Shown here: one piece after another, positions 11,161 to 19,477 of the stretch
Layout of the letters: each line of letters begins with the position of its first letter
Position numbering within the stretch: position 1 is the stretch's first letter
Source of the DNA: an uncultured Muribaculaceae bacterium
Lineage (GTDB): Bacteria; Bacteroidota; Bacteroidia; Bacteroidales; Muribaculaceae
Direction: 5' to 3'
Length of the DNA: 64,000 nt
Assembly: GCA_902494515.1 (NCBI GenBank)
Contig: CABUTS010000006.1
Location: forward strand, 8,994-72,993
Notes under the pieces: generated by a model
What the model saw: the letters and a program-made list of their open reading frames with translations, nothing else
The model's database searches: none
Told to the model about the DNA's origin: nothing
Position numbers and translations under genes: made by a program

Positions 11161-11269
11161 ATATCCGCAACATAATTTACCCGTCGGTCCTTACGTTATC
11201 CATTTAGCAAGGCAGGGGGCCAAAGGTCCGTCCCCTGCAAGTCTCAAAGGCATCTCAATTCCGTTAACA

Positions 11270-11845
11270 ATGGCCGACAATTATCTTGAAAAGAAAATGG
11301 AGGAGCACCGCAACGGCGGCGCTCCTTCATATCGTCGTAAATACACCTCCCGCGGCACCCGTCCGGGGGAATGGATTGTGAAGTTCACCCCCTGCGATGT
11401 GTGGTTCCCCGACTGCGAAACGGTTATGTTTCAGCAGCTTGCCCGCGAGATGGTCGGCGTCGGATTTCGCGTATCGTTCACGATGGCCGACAACCGGGCG
11501 GGCTCACTTTTCGCCCAACAGAGCGGCTGCCGCTTCATACCCTCCGACGTGGCCGCCACTCCCGAAGCTGCCGCAGCCCACGGGGAGGCTCTCGCCGTAA
11601 CCTTCGCCGCCGACGGCGCCGTCAGCCTGACCCTCGGCGACCTCACCTCGGTGCTCACCGCCGACGCCCTCCCCGGCCTCACCGACTCCCCCGCCGTGGA
11701 GCTCACCGACGCCCCTGCCGGCGGCCACCCCTGCTCCTCGCTCCTGCTCCAAAATATTCTTTTGGAGGCCGTAAATCTTGTTAATTTCAACCGCTCCGCC
11801 GAAAACATGTTGGGAAACATAAAAATCAGCCGCAAAAAGTTGTAA
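11270..11845 (+). CDS. Uncharacterised protein upstream of the 2-oxoacid oxidoreductase operon
   Basis: A 191-residue protein I do not recognise. No signal peptide or membrane segment. It begins MADNYLEKKMEEHRNG with a basic stretch (SYRRKYTSRGTRPGEW), then FTPCDVWFPDCETVMFQQL and GVGFRVSFTMADNRAGSLFA, and ends with an Ala/Pro-rich region and a basic tail (ISRKKL). Three Cys occur in the first 90 residues (PCDVWFPDC, SGCRF). The ATG at 11270 follows a gap of 211 bp from GH43 and its 3' end overlaps the promoter region of the next operon, so it is likely transcribed separately. The codon use is like the neighbours', so it is probably a real gene. Confidence 0.65.
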   Translation: MADNYLEKKMEEHRNGGAPSYRRKYTSRGTRPGEWIVKFTPCDVWFPDCETVMFQQLAREMVGVGFRVSFTMADNRAGSLFAQQSGCRFIPSDVAATPEAAAAHGEALAVTFAADGAVSLTLGDLTSVLTADALPGLTDSPAVELTDAPAGGHPCSSLLLQNILLEAVNLVNFNRSAENMLGNIKISRKKL

Positions 11846-11872
11846 AAATCCAAAAAAAATTTTATAACTTTG
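11840..11872 (+). promoter_or_regulatory. Promoter of the 2-oxoacid:ferredoxin oxidoreductase operon
   Basis: TAACTTTG (11865-11872) with TTG (11840-11842) 22 nt upstream. The transcript would start about 33 nt before the ferredoxin-subunit ATG at 11911. Confidence 0.6.
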
Positions 11873-11910
11873 CCATCAGTCAACTAACCATTATTCTCAT
11901 ATCTCAGAGT

Positions 11911-12141
11911 ATGCCTAAAATTCACGGAGCCGTAACTATCGAAAAAGAGCGTTGCAAAGGCTGCAACCTCTGCGTTGTGGCCTGTCCTTGCGATGTGCTC
12001 TCACTGCAGCCCAAGGAGGTCAACGACCGTGGCTATCATTTCGCCTATCCCGTCAACGAGGAAGCCTGCATTGGCTGCGCCGCCTGCGCCACCGTCTGCC
12101 CAGATGCCTGCATCGAGGTGTACCGCGTGGTCGAGAAATAA
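11911..12141 (+). CDS. vorD: 2-oxoacid:ferredoxin oxidoreductase, ferredoxin (delta) subunit
   Basis: A 76-residue electron-transfer subunit with two [4Fe-4S] motifs: CKGCNLCVVACPC (Cys 15-27 region) and CIGCAACATVCPDAC (about residues 53-67). It would pass electrons from the thiamine-pyrophosphate centre to an external ferredoxin. It is the first gene of a four-gene operon (ferredoxin, alpha, beta, gamma), the usual order of Vor/Kor complexes. Whether the complex prefers branched-chain 2-oxoacids (Vor) or 2-oxoglutarate (Kor) cannot be decided from sequence. Confidence 0.85.
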   Translation: MPKIHGAVTIEKERCKGCNLCVVACPCDVLSLQPKEVNDRGYHFAYPVNEEACIGCAACATVCPDACIEVYRVVEK

Positions 12142-12208
12142 CCGACACCTTGCGGCGCACCTGCCAAAAGCGAGTCAAGTACCTAAAACACAGCAACTTC
12201 ACCCTCAA

Positions 12209-13318
12209 ATGAAAGATAACGTCAAACTTATGAAGGGCAACGAAGCCATCGCCCACGCCGCTATCCGCTACGGCTGCGACGGCTATTTCGGTTACCCGAT
12301 TACCCCGCAGAGCGAGGTCCTCGAAACTCTCGAGGCCCAGATGCCCTGGGAAACCACCGGAATGGTGGTGCTCCAGGCTGAAAGCGAGCTGGCCTCAATT
12401 AACATGGTGTACGGCGGCGCTGCTACCGGCAAGGCCGTGATGACCTCCTCCTCCTCCCCCGGCGTCAGCCTGATGCAGGAGGGTATCAGCTACCTCGCAG
12501 CTTCGGAACTGCCCGCCCTGATTGTAAACGTGATGCGCGGCGGCCCCGGTCTGGGCACAATCCACCCCTCGCAGAGCGACTATTTCCAGGCAACCAAGGG
12601 GGGCGGCCACGGCGACTACCACCTGATTGTCCTCGCCCCCTCCACCGTTCAGGAGATGGCTGACTTCGTGGCCCTCGGCTTCGACCTCAGCTTCAAATAC
12701 CGCACCCCCTCGATGATTCTCGCTGACGGCGTCGTTGGCCAGATGATGGAGAAGGTCGTGCTCCCCGAGCAGCGTCCGCGCCGCACCGAAGAGCAGATCC
12801 GCCAGCAGTGCCCCTGGGCCGTAACCGGCAAGCAGGGCCGCGAAAAGCGCAACATCGTAACCTCCCTGGAGCTCGACTCCTACGTCATGGAGAAGAACAA
12901 CGAGCGTTTCCAGCGCACCTACCGCGAAATCGAGAAGAACGAGGTCCGCTATCAGGCAACCCAGATTGAAGACGCCGACTACCTGATCGTAGCCTTCGGC
13001 TCCATCGCCCGTATCTGCGCAAAGGCTATCGAAGACGCCCGCAAGCAGGGTATCAAGGTCGGCCTCATCCGCCCCATCACCCTCTGGCCCTTCCCCTACG
13101 ACGCCATCCGCGAAGCCGCAAAGCACGTCAAGGGAATCCTCTGCGTCGAAATCAACGCCGGCCAGATGATCGAGGATGTGCGCCTGGCAGTCAGCGATTC
13201 CGTTCCCGTCCGCCACTTCGGCCGCATGGGCGGCATCGTTCCGAATCCCCAGGAAATCCTCGACGCCCTGCACCGTGACTTCATTGACAAACCCGCTAAA
13301 GAGGAGGAGAAAAAATGA
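12209..13318 (+). CDS. vorB: 2-oxoacid:ferredoxin oxidoreductase, alpha subunit (VorB type)
   Basis: A 369-residue cytoplasmic subunit. Starts MKDNVKLMKGNEAIAHAAIR; the RYGCDGYFGYPITPQSEVLE motif is the hallmark of the alpha subunit, which carries the pyrimidine-binding part. SSSPGVSLMQEGISYLAASE and VNVMRGGPGLGTIHPSQSDY follow, and a C-terminal domain II (YLIVAFGSIARICAKAIEDA, GLIRPITLWPFPYDAI). The ATG at 12209 was preferred; the open frame extends upstream through the ferredoxin gene but out of its frame and without homology. It overlaps the beta subunit by 4 nt. Likely reaction: 2-oxoacid plus CoA plus oxidised ferredoxin to acyl-CoA, CO2 and reduced ferredoxin. Confidence 0.9.
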   Translation: MKDNVKLMKGNEAIAHAAIRYGCDGYFGYPITPQSEVLETLEAQMPWETTGMVVLQAESELASINMVYGGAATGKAVMTSSSSPGVSLMQEGISYLAASELPALIVNVMRGGPGLGTIHPSQSDYFQATKGGGHGDYHLIVLAPSTVQEMADFVALGFDLSFKYRTPSMILADGVVGQMMEKVVLPEQRPRRTEEQIRQQCPWAVTGKQGREKRNIVTSLELDSYVMEKNNERFQRTYREIEKNEVRYQATQIEDADYLIVAFGSIARICAKAIEDARKQGIKVGLIRPITLWPFPYDAIREAAKHVKGILCVEINAGQMIEDVRLAVSDSVPVRHFGRMGGIVPNPQEILDALHRDFIDKPAKEEEKK

Positions 13319-14112
13319 CACGCGAAGAAATCATCCGTCCCGAAAATAAAGTTTACAGCCGCCCCAGGCTGCTCGACGACAACTATATGCACTACTGCCC
13401 GGGGTGCTCCCACGGCGTGGTTCACAAACTCGTGGCCGAAGTGCTCCAGGAAATGGGTCTCGAAGACAAGGCCATCGGCATCGCCCCCGTGGGCTGCTCG
13501 GTGTTCGCCTACAACTACATCGACTGCGACTGGATTGAAGCCGCCCACGGCCGCGCTCCCGCGCTGGCTACCGCCGCTTCCCGTCTGAACCCCGACAAGG
13601 TGGTGTTCACCTATCAGGGCGACGGCGACCTCGCCGCCATCGGTTCCGCCGAGACCATCCACTCCTGCTGCCGCGGCGAAAACATCGTTATCATCCTGAT
13701 CAACAACGGTATCTACGGCATGACCGGCGGTCAGATGTCACCCTGCACCATCCTCGGCGCAAAGACAGCTACCTCGCCCTACGGCCGCCGCTCCGACCTT
13801 AACGGCTTCCCCCTGCACGTTGCCAACGTCGTGGCGCTGCTCGACGGCACCTGCTACGTGACCCGCCAGGCCGTCCACACCGTTCCCGCCGTCCGCAAGG
13901 CAAAAGCCGCCCTGAAGAAGGCTTTCCAGAACGCCATCGACAAGAAGGGCACATCCTTCGTGGAAGTGGTTTCGACCTGCTCCTCCGGCTGGAAGATGAC
14001 CCCCGAAAAGGCCAACAAGTGGATGGAAGAAAACATGTTCCCCAACTACCCTCTGGGCGACATCAAGGACACCTCCAAGGCCCCCGCTCATGAAAAAGAC
14101 GTAAAACCCTAA
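13315..14112 (+). CDS. vorA: 2-oxoacid:ferredoxin oxidoreductase, beta subunit (thiamine pyrophosphate)
   Basis: A 265-residue subunit that binds thiamine pyrophosphate. The motif GDGDLAAIGSAETIHSC followed by NIVIILINNGIYGMTGGQ is the classical GDG...NN cofactor site (about residues 102-140). An N-terminal CPGCSHG near residue 24 is typical of the beta subunit. It starts in the ATGA overlap with the alpha subunit and is followed 11 nt later by the gamma subunit. The sequence fits VorA/KorB; specificity is not decidable here. Confidence 0.9.
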   Translation: MTREEIIRPENKVYSRPRLLDDNYMHYCPGCSHGVVHKLVAEVLQEMGLEDKAIGIAPVGCSVFAYNYIDCDWIEAAHGRAPALATAASRLNPDKVVFTYQGDGDLAAIGSAETIHSCCRGENIVIILINNGIYGMTGGQMSPCTILGAKTATSPYGRRSDLNGFPLHVANVVALLDGTCYVTRQAVHTVPAVRKAKAALKKAFQNAIDKKGTSFVEVVSTCSSGWKMTPEKANKWMEENMFPNYPLGDIKDTSKAPAHEKDVKP

Positions 14113-14123
14113 AAACCACCGCA

Positions 14124-14666
14124 ATGAAAGACGAAATCATTATTGCCGGGTTCGGCGGACAAGGCGTACTGTCGATGGGCAAAATCCTCGCTTACGCTGC
14201 CCTTGAGAATGACCTCGAGGTAACCTGGATGCCCTCTTACGGCCCGGAACAGCGCGGTGGCACCGCCAACGTCACCGTAATCATTTCCGACGAGCAAATC
14301 TCCTCGCCGATTCTCGACCAATACGACACCGCCGTTATCCTCAACCAGCAGAGCCTCGACAAATTCGAAAGCAAAGTTAAACCCGGCGGCGTGCTCATCT
14401 ACGACCCCTACGGCATCCACCACGCCCCCACCCGCAAGGACATCACCGTGGTGCCCGTCGACGCCATGGAAGCTACCATCGAAATCGGCCAGCCCAAGAG
14501 CTACAACATGATCCTGCTCGGCGCCCTCCTTGCCAAACGCCCCGACGTCCCCGTTGAAGCCGTGGTCCGCGGCCTGAAGAAAGCCCTCCCCGAGCGCCAT
14601 CACAAGCTCATTCCCATCAACGAAGCCGCCATCCGCAAAGGTATCTCCATGGTTGAAGCCCTCTGA
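14124..14666 (+). CDS. vorC: 2-oxoacid:ferredoxin oxidoreductase, gamma subunit
   Basis: A 180-residue subunit that closes the CoA-binding side of the complex. The N-terminal FGGQGVLSMGKILAYA is the gamma-domain signature; WMPSYGPEQRGGTANVTV follows near residue 35, also diagnostic. The end of the operon is marked by a strong hairpin 49 nt downstream. All four subunits needed for an active complex are present and intact. Confidence 0.9.
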   Translation: MKDEIIIAGFGGQGVLSMGKILAYAALENDLEVTWMPSYGPEQRGGTANVTVIISDEQISSPILDQYDTAVILNQQSLDKFESKVKPGGVLIYDPYGIHHAPTRKDITVVPVDAMEATIEIGQPKSYNMILLGALLAKRPDVPVEAVVRGLKKALPERHHKLIPINEAAIRKGISMVEAL

Positions 14667-14714
14667 TTCCCCGAGCTTCTATCTGCACCAACCTGACCCT
14701 CAATACTATACCCA

Positions 14715-14745
14715 AGGCTGCGCCCATTCCGGCGCAGCCTTTTTT
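14715..14745 (+). terminator. Rho-independent terminator after the oxidoreductase operon
   Basis: Perfect 10-bp stem AGGCTGCGCC (14715-14724) with GGCGCAGCCT (14731-14740), six-base loop, then a run of T to 14745. Confidence 0.9.
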
Positions 14746-14785
14746 AGAGGCTTTCGTATGAGATGGATCAGCGTCAAGAGTCAGC

Positions 14786-15997
14786 TCAGAATTCGGTTTT
14801 CAGGAAATCCCGGAGATTTACGTGCTGTATTCCGGGATATTCGCCGAAGCCTCCGCTTACCGGGTCGAGCGATACAACATACTTCGGGTAGTTGTCTTTT
14901 ATCGCTGCAAGGTTGCCGAACTCCCGCCGAATTGTATCGTCGGAAGCAAGCAGATATGTCACCTGAACATACATCTGCTGATCAGCCTTGGTCGCTACGA
15001 AATCAATCTCTCCGGCGCGGAGCAGCCCGACGGTCACCTTGAAACCCTGACGACGGAGGTGATTCCACACCACGTTCTCCATGACCTTTTCGATACTGCC
15101 GCGCAAATCCGCTCCGCAGAGGTAATTACGCATCCCGTGATCCGAAAAGTAGCGCTTGCTGGCAGACTCAAGAAGCATCTTGCCGTGGATGTTGAAGCGG
15201 TTGACAGGGATGGCCAGATAAGCCTTATTGAGATAATCGAGATAGTTTGCCACCGTCTCCTCGCTGATTTTCTCCCCTCTGGAAGTCATGTACTTAGAGA
15301 TATTGCTGACAGCAGTCGGTTTGCCGATGTTATCAGCGACAAAACGTATGATATTTTCCAGCTGGGCGACATTGCGGATTTTCTCCCTCGTGACAATATC
15401 CTTGACAAGAATCGTGTTGTAGACACCCTCGAGATAGTCGTTTATCTGCGACTGTTCTTCCGGCTTAAAGTTGTACAAACCCGGCAGACCGCCCATCCGG
15501 AGGTAGTGCATCAGTGACTCGTTGCTGTCCTCCATATTATGGAACCGCAGGAATTCCGGATACGAAAGACTGAAGATTTTAACCTCCACATATCTCCCTG
15601 ACAGGTTAGTGCCAAGTTCACTCGAGAAGATATAGGCATTGCTGCCGGTGGCAATCACCTGACAGCGGTCTTCGGCATGCAAGCTACGCAGGGCATCCTC
15701 ATAGTTTTCGATATCCTGGACCTCATCTATCAGGAGATAGTTTTCAGCACCTTCGGGCAAGCGCGCGACGGCATATTCATACAATTGCCCTGCGGTCAGG
15801 ATGTCGCTGAATTTCTGATATTCCTTATTGATATAGACAACATTAGCCCCCGGACGGTTCTGTAAAAGCCACTCACGGAAAAGCTCGAGCACCTTGCTTT
15901 TGCCGACACGCCGCTGGCCGACGAGGATAAGCATCATGCCGCGATTGATCAGGCCGGCAATCTTTTCGATGTAATGTGGACGGGGAATCAGTTCCAT
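14786..15997 (-). CDS. AAA ATPase with DUF4143 domain
   Basis: A 403-residue cytoplasmic ATPase. Walker A is GQRRVGKSK (about residue 27), Walker B is YLLIDEVQDIE (about residue 90), sensor region VIATGSNAYIFSSEL. A winged-helix part follows, and the C-terminal DUF4143 nuclease-like domain (GLLRAGEIDFVATKADQQ, YVQVTYLLA) has the restriction-fold E-x-D...Q-x-x pattern. Such proteins are widespread in Bacteroidales and often present in several divergent copies; their cellular role is not established. Its promoter carries a conspicuous repeated operator-like motif (see 16015-16117), suggesting tight control, possibly by itself. Confidence 0.85.
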   Translation of the reverse strand: MELIPRPHYIEKIAGLINRGMMLILVGQRRVGKSKVLELFREWLLQNRPGANVVYINKEYQKFSDILTAGQLYEYAVARLPEGAENYLLIDEVQDIENYEDALRSLHAEDRCQVIATGSNAYIFSSELGTNLSGRYVEVKIFSLSYPEFLRFHNMEDSNESLMHYLRMGGLPGLYNFKPEEQSQINDYLEGVYNTILVKDIVTREKIRNVAQLENIIRFVADNIGKPTAVSNISKYMTSRGEKISEETVANYLDYLNKAYLAIPVNRFNIHGKMLLESASKRYFSDHGMRNYLCGADLRGSIEKVMENVVWNHLRRQGFKVTVGLLRAGEIDFVATKADQQMYVQVTYLLASDDTIRREFGNLAAIKDNYPKYVVSLDPVSGGFGEYPGIQHVNLRDFLKTEF

Positions 15998-16014
15998 AAC
16001 GATAAATCTTTCTG

Positions 16015-16046
16015 CAAAGATAGCCGATTATAACCGGAAATCCAAA
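16015..16046 (-). promoter_or_regulatory. Promoter of the AAA/DUF4143 gene with an operator in its spacer
   Basis: On the minus strand TATCTTTG (16015-16022) and TTTG (16043-16046) are separated by exactly 20 nt. The spacer contains CCGGTTATAATCGG (16024-16037), so any protein bound there would block polymerase. Confidence 0.75.
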
Positions 16047-16117
16047 CAAAATTGCAAATTTCCCGGTTATAATCGGGAAAATTTGCAATTTTTGCATAAA
16101 TTACCGATTATAACCGG
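16024..16117. repeat. Three copies of a 14-bp operator-like motif plus a long inverted repeat
   Basis: CCGATTATAACCGG occurs at 16024-16037 and 16104-16117, and inverted at 16063-16076. The middle copy is the centre of a longer near-palindrome (16051-16090) with ATTGCAAATTT arms. Spacing between successive copies is about 40 bp, nearly four helical turns. Confidence 0.8.
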
Positions 16118-16140
16118 GAAAGTTTACAAGAAAAATCTAA

Positions 16141-16212
16141 GGTTCGTATTTTTCTTATGGGTTAATATTTGTCTCAGAGTGAGTATTCGTCCAAGGGTTA
16201 GTATTTATGGTC
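16141..16212. repeat. 18-bp tandem repeat containing the cydB stop codon
   Basis: Four imperfect units of 18 bp starting at 16141, 16159, 16177 and 16195, consensus near GGGTTAGTATTTGTCTCA. The last unit contains the cydB stop (TTA on plus, 16198-16200). Confidence 0.7.
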
Positions 16213-17340
16213 GGTGGAGTTGAGTTCCTCGGGGGTGAGGGCCGGGGAGGTCATCTTGTACCAGACGTAGGCAATGTAGGCGATGACTACGGGGAGAAGC
16301 ACTGTTACCCAGGTCATTACCGTGAGGGTGAACTCCGACGAGGAGGCGTTAGCGAGGAACAGCGAGCTTTCGGGGTGTGTCACCGAGGGGAGGAAGGCGG
16401 TGTCGTTGTAACCGTCGATGCAGAACAGGCAGGTGACGACGGCGACAACCCCGGCGGCACCCCACCAGAAGGCCTGGCGGCAGAATTTCATGTCGAAGGC
16501 GCTGCGCAGCACGGCGTAGAGCACCGCCAATACGCCGATCAGGAATATGGCACCTATCCACCAGAGGTCCAGCAGGTTGAAGAAGTACTGATACTGGATT
16601 GCAACGACTGCGCCGTCGGCGTCATGGGTGTAGCCCGTGGCGGTGAACAGCGCGGCGAGGAAGCCGAGGAACAGCAGCACGAAGATGCAGCCGTTGACGA
16701 GCACGCGGCGCTGCATCTCCTTGAGGAACGTCTCCTCGGAGCCGGTGCGGATGCTCATGGCGAAGAACATAGCCGCCATGGTGCGCGCCAGGAAGAAGAC
16801 GGCGAAGCCCAACAGCAGGTTGCGGAACGAGAAAATCTGCTCCCAGCCGTGCTGCGGATTCCAGACCGACACCACCGGCGCGCCGGCGTTGAGCAGGCTG
16901 CCGCGCTGAATCTCGAAGTCGGCGCCGAAGAACTGCATCCCGACGGCGCAGCCCAGCAGCACACAGCCTACAAGGCCGTTGATGTAGAGGCAAGCGTCGT
17001 AGGCCGGAGTGCCGAAGACGTTCGAGGGTTTCGAGCGGAATTCATAGCTGACAGCCTGCAGGATGAAGCTGAAAAGTATCAGCATCCAGAGCCAATAGGC
17101 GCCGCCGAAGCTCGTGGAGTAATAGAGGGGAAAGGAGGCGAAGAAGGCGCCGCCGAACACCACCAAGGTGGTGAAGGTCAGTTCCCATTTGCGCCCCAGG
17201 GCGTTGACGTAGAGCGACTTGCGCTCCGCGGTTTTCGCTGTCCATATCATTGTCTGGCCCCCCTGCACAAAGAGCAGGCACACCAGCAGGCCGCCAAGCA
17301 GCGAGATGACCAGCCACCAGTATATCTGTAAAGCTTCCAC
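16198..17340 (-). CDS. cydB: Cytochrome bd ubiquinol oxidase subunit II
   Basis: A 380-residue inner-membrane subunit of the bd-type terminal oxidase, which reduces O2 at very low concentration with quinol as donor. About eight to nine hydrophobic helices are visible, starting at YWWLVISLLGGLLVCLLFV (residues 7-25). FVQGGQTMIW and the LDLWWIGAIFLIGVLAVLYA region match CydB. It follows cydA by 12 nt. In this phylum the oxidase supports microaerobic respiration and oxygen scavenging. The stop codon lies in an 18-bp tandem repeat. Confidence 0.93.
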   Translation of the reverse strand: MEALQIYWWLVISLLGGLLVCLLFVQGGQTMIWTAKTAERKSLYVNALGRKWELTFTTLVVFGGAFFASFPLYYSTSFGGAYWLWMLILFSFILQAVSYEFRSKPSNVFGTPAYDACLYINGLVGCVLLGCAVGMQFFGADFEIQRGSLLNAGAPVVSVWNPQHGWEQIFSFRNLLLGFAVFFLARTMAAMFFAMSIRTGSEETFLKEMQRRVLVNGCIFVLLFLGFLAALFTATGYTHDADGAVVAIQYQYFFNLLDLWWIGAIFLIGVLAVLYAVLRSAFDMKFCRQAFWWGAAGVVAVVTCLFCIDGYNDTAFLPSVTHPESSLFLANASSSEFTLTVMTWVTVLLPVVIAYIAYVWYKMTSPALTPEELNSTDHKY

Positions 17341-17352
17341 TTTCGTAATTCG

Positions 17353-18939
17353 TTAAGCGTTAGACGATTTGGTTTCTTCTTCGGCCAGAAGGTCCTTCTT
17401 CGTGGCCTTGGAAATTTCACGGCACATGATGGAGAGCTCAGCCACGAGCAGACCTACGAACACCACGGTGAAGAGCCAGAAGGTCACCTGCACAGAGGAG
17501 GTGGGGATGGCGCTCACGGCGGCGTTAACCGGCAGGAGGTCCTGGATTGTCCAGGGCTGGCGGCCGACTTCGGCGAGCACCCATCCGGCTTCGCTGACAA
17601 TCCACACCACGGGGATGGTCAGCAGTCCGAGGAAAATCATCACCTTATGGTCGATGGCACCCTGTTTGCGGTAGGCAAGGAAGCCGACCAGCAGGAAGAA
17701 AAGCAGCAGATAACCACCGCCGAGAACCATGATATGGAAGCTGTAGAAGCTCATCCCCACCGGGGGAACGGCCTCGTCGGGAGTCTCAAAATAGCCGTAG
17801 CCGAAATATTTGAAGTCGGCCTTGAGGTCGGCCGAGGCGAGCTCCATGGCGGCTCGGTCGCCGGCCTGCATGGCGGCGTCGTAGCGGCGGAGAGCCTCCT
17901 GGGCGCGTTTGCCGGCGATGATGCGGTCGGCGTAGCTTACGGTGTTGATTTCCTTACCCTCCTTGTCGTAGGATTTGCCGGCGATGATGTCATTGATGCC
18001 GGGGACGAAGGAGTTGAAGTCGCTGTTGGCCAGGAAGGAGAGACCCTTGGGGAGGGAGATTTCCATCAGCATGGGGTCCTTCTGGTCGGTGCGCTCCTTC
18101 GAGGGGTCGAGGATGCCGAAGCCTACGAGCTTCACTCCGAAGCCGCCATCATAGAGCCCCTCCATGGCAGCGAGTTTCATCGGCTGCACGCGGCTGACTT
18201 CGACTGCGGAGCCGTGGCCGGTCATCATAGTCAGCAGGATGCCTGCAACGCCGACAGCGGAGGCGACTTTGATGGAGTCGATGGCGAAAGCGCGGTTGCT
18301 TTTCTTGCGGAGGAACCAGAAGCTGATGCCGACGACGAAGGCGCCGCCGAGCGCCCAGCCGGAGGTCACGGCGTGGAAGAACTTATTCACGGCTACCGAC
18401 GAGAGGGCCACGGAGGCGAAGTCGTTCATTACGTTGCGCATCTGGGCGGGGTCGAATTCCATGCCGACGGGATACTGCATCCAGGCGTTGGCCACGAGAA
18501 TCCAGTAGGCCGAGAGGCAGACGCCGATGGCGGTCAGCCATGTTGCGGCGAGATGGAAGCCGGGGCTCACGCGCTTCCAGCCGAAGAACATCACGGCCAC
18601 GAAGGTCGACTCCAGGAAGAAGGCGGCGATCCCCTCGATAGCCAGCGGAGCGCCGAAGATGTCGCCCACGAACCAGGAGTAGTTGGACCAGTTGGTGCCG
18701 AACTCGAATTCGAGGATGATGCCGGTGGCCACGCCGCAGGCGAAATTGATGCCGAAAAGAAGCATCCAGAACTTGGTTAATTTTTTCCAGCGCTCCTGGC
18801 GGGTGCGCAGATAGATGCTCTCCATGATGGCCACAATCAGCGAAAGGCCGATGGTGAGCGGCACGAAGAGCCAGTGGACAATGGCCGTCAACGCGAACTG
18901 GGCTCTTGACCAGTCGACGGTGCTCAGTAAATCATTCAT
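17353..18939 (-). CDS. cydA: Cytochrome bd ubiquinol oxidase subunit I
   Basis: A 528-residue membrane subunit carrying hemes b558, b595 and d and the quinol site. Starts MNDLLSTVDWSRAQFALTAI; the next His (TAIVHWLFVPLTIGLSL) is the conserved heme ligand. The GRQPWTIQDLLPVNAAVS segment near residue 450 is the CydA signature. The open frame runs upstream to 19101, but that part translates into a Gly/Leu-rich repeat of no homology, so the ATG at 18939 is used. The quinol loop is of the short type. It forms an operon with DUF4492 (205 nt upstream) and cydB. Confidence 0.95.
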   Translation of the reverse strand: MNDLLSTVDWSRAQFALTAIVHWLFVPLTIGLSLIVAIMESIYLRTRQERWKKLTKFWMLLFGINFACGVATGIILEFEFGTNWSNYSWFVGDIFGAPLAIEGIAAFFLESTFVAVMFFGWKRVSPGFHLAATWLTAIGVCLSAYWILVANAWMQYPVGMEFDPAQMRNVMNDFASVALSSVAVNKFFHAVTSGWALGGAFVVGISFWFLRKKSNRAFAIDSIKVASAVGVAGILLTMMTGHGSAVEVSRVQPMKLAAMEGLYDGGFGVKLVGFGILDPSKERTDQKDPMLMEISLPKGLSFLANSDFNSFVPGINDIIAGKSYDKEGKEINTVSYADRIIAGKRAQEALRRYDAAMQAGDRAAMELASADLKADFKYFGYGYFETPDEAVPPVGMSFYSFHIMVLGGGYLLLFFLLVGFLAYRKQGAIDHKVMIFLGLLTIPVVWIVSEAGWVLAEVGRQPWTIQDLLPVNAAVSAIPTSSVQVTFWLFTVVFVGLLVAELSIMCREISKATKKDLLAEEETKSSNA

Positions 18940-18989
18940 CCGGTACTTTGATTTATAGGGTTTATATTTTACACATTTATATATAAGGC

Positions 18990-19085
18990 CGAAACCGCCA
19001 AGCGCCCCCCGAAACGCCAAGCCGAACCCCGGAAACGCCAACCAAAGGCCCGGAAGCGCCAAGCTGAGGCCGCTGGAGCGCCCAA
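18990..19085. repeat. Degenerate GCCAAGC-rich repeat between DUF4492 and cydA
   Basis: Several imperfect copies of a 15-25 bp unit built on AACGCCAAGC or AGCGCCAAGC. A similar AAACGCTAAAGC-type tract flanks the palindromic elements at 37575-37790, linking the two regions. Confidence 0.55.
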
Positions 19086-19106
19086 GCAGGCCCCGAAGCA
19101 ACCATT

Positions 19107-19144
19107 GGTAACTTTCGTTCCGTGATCGCGCGTGATCGCGCGAT
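19107..19144. repeat. Dispersed palindromic element, copy 1
   Basis: GGTAACTTTCGTTC (19107-19120) followed by two near-identical GTGATCGCGCG units up to 19144, directly next to the DUF4492 stop codon. Nearly identical to the element at 37703-37740. Confidence 0.8.
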
Positions 19145-19467
19145 TAATGATGCTCGCCGCCGGTGAGGGCGGTGCGGACCGCGCCGGCGCGGTCGCGGTC
19201 GTTGTCGTAGTCCTCGGCCAGCTTGTCGGGGAAAAAGAACAGCTTGAAAACCAGGAAGATGATGGCCAGCTTAATCAAGATTATGGCCCAGAGCCTGCGC
19301 CCCACGGTCATCTCCCTGAAGCCCCCGACATACAGGTCCCTGACCCGCGCGAAAAAGCCCTGCGGCCTTTCGGGGGACCCGGAATCCCGGTTCGCCGGAC
19401 GCTCCCCGACAGGTTCATCGGGGCGGCGCGGTGATGTGGACTGGAGGTTGTCAGCTGAATTTTTCAA
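19144..19467 (-). CDS. DUF4492 protein, first gene of the cytochrome bd operon
   Basis: A 107-residue protein with a basic, Pro/Arg-rich N-terminus, then RVRDLYVGGFREMTVGRRL and a single membrane helix (LWAIILIKLAIIFLVFKLFF, about residues 59-78) followed by PDKLAEDYDND. This is the DUF4492 pattern, which in Bacteroidota is found immediately before cydA. It may be a small accessory subunit of the oxidase, similar in idea to CydX, but unrelated in sequence (inference). Confidence 0.85.
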   Translation of the reverse strand: MKNSADNLQSTSPRRPDEPVGERPANRDSGSPERPQGFFARVRDLYVGGFREMTVGRRLWAIILIKLAIIFLVFKLFFFPDKLAEDYDNDRDRAGAVRTALTGGEHH

Positions 19468-19477
19468 GGGGTTACTG

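Noticed and set aside
11975..12208. Upstream extension of the VorB frame
   Set aside because: It runs through the ferredoxin gene in another frame; the conserved start is at 12209.
18940..19101. N-terminal extension of CydA
   Set aside because: The extension is a Gly/Leu-rich translation of a DNA repeat; CydA homology starts exactly at MNDLLSTVDW (18939).
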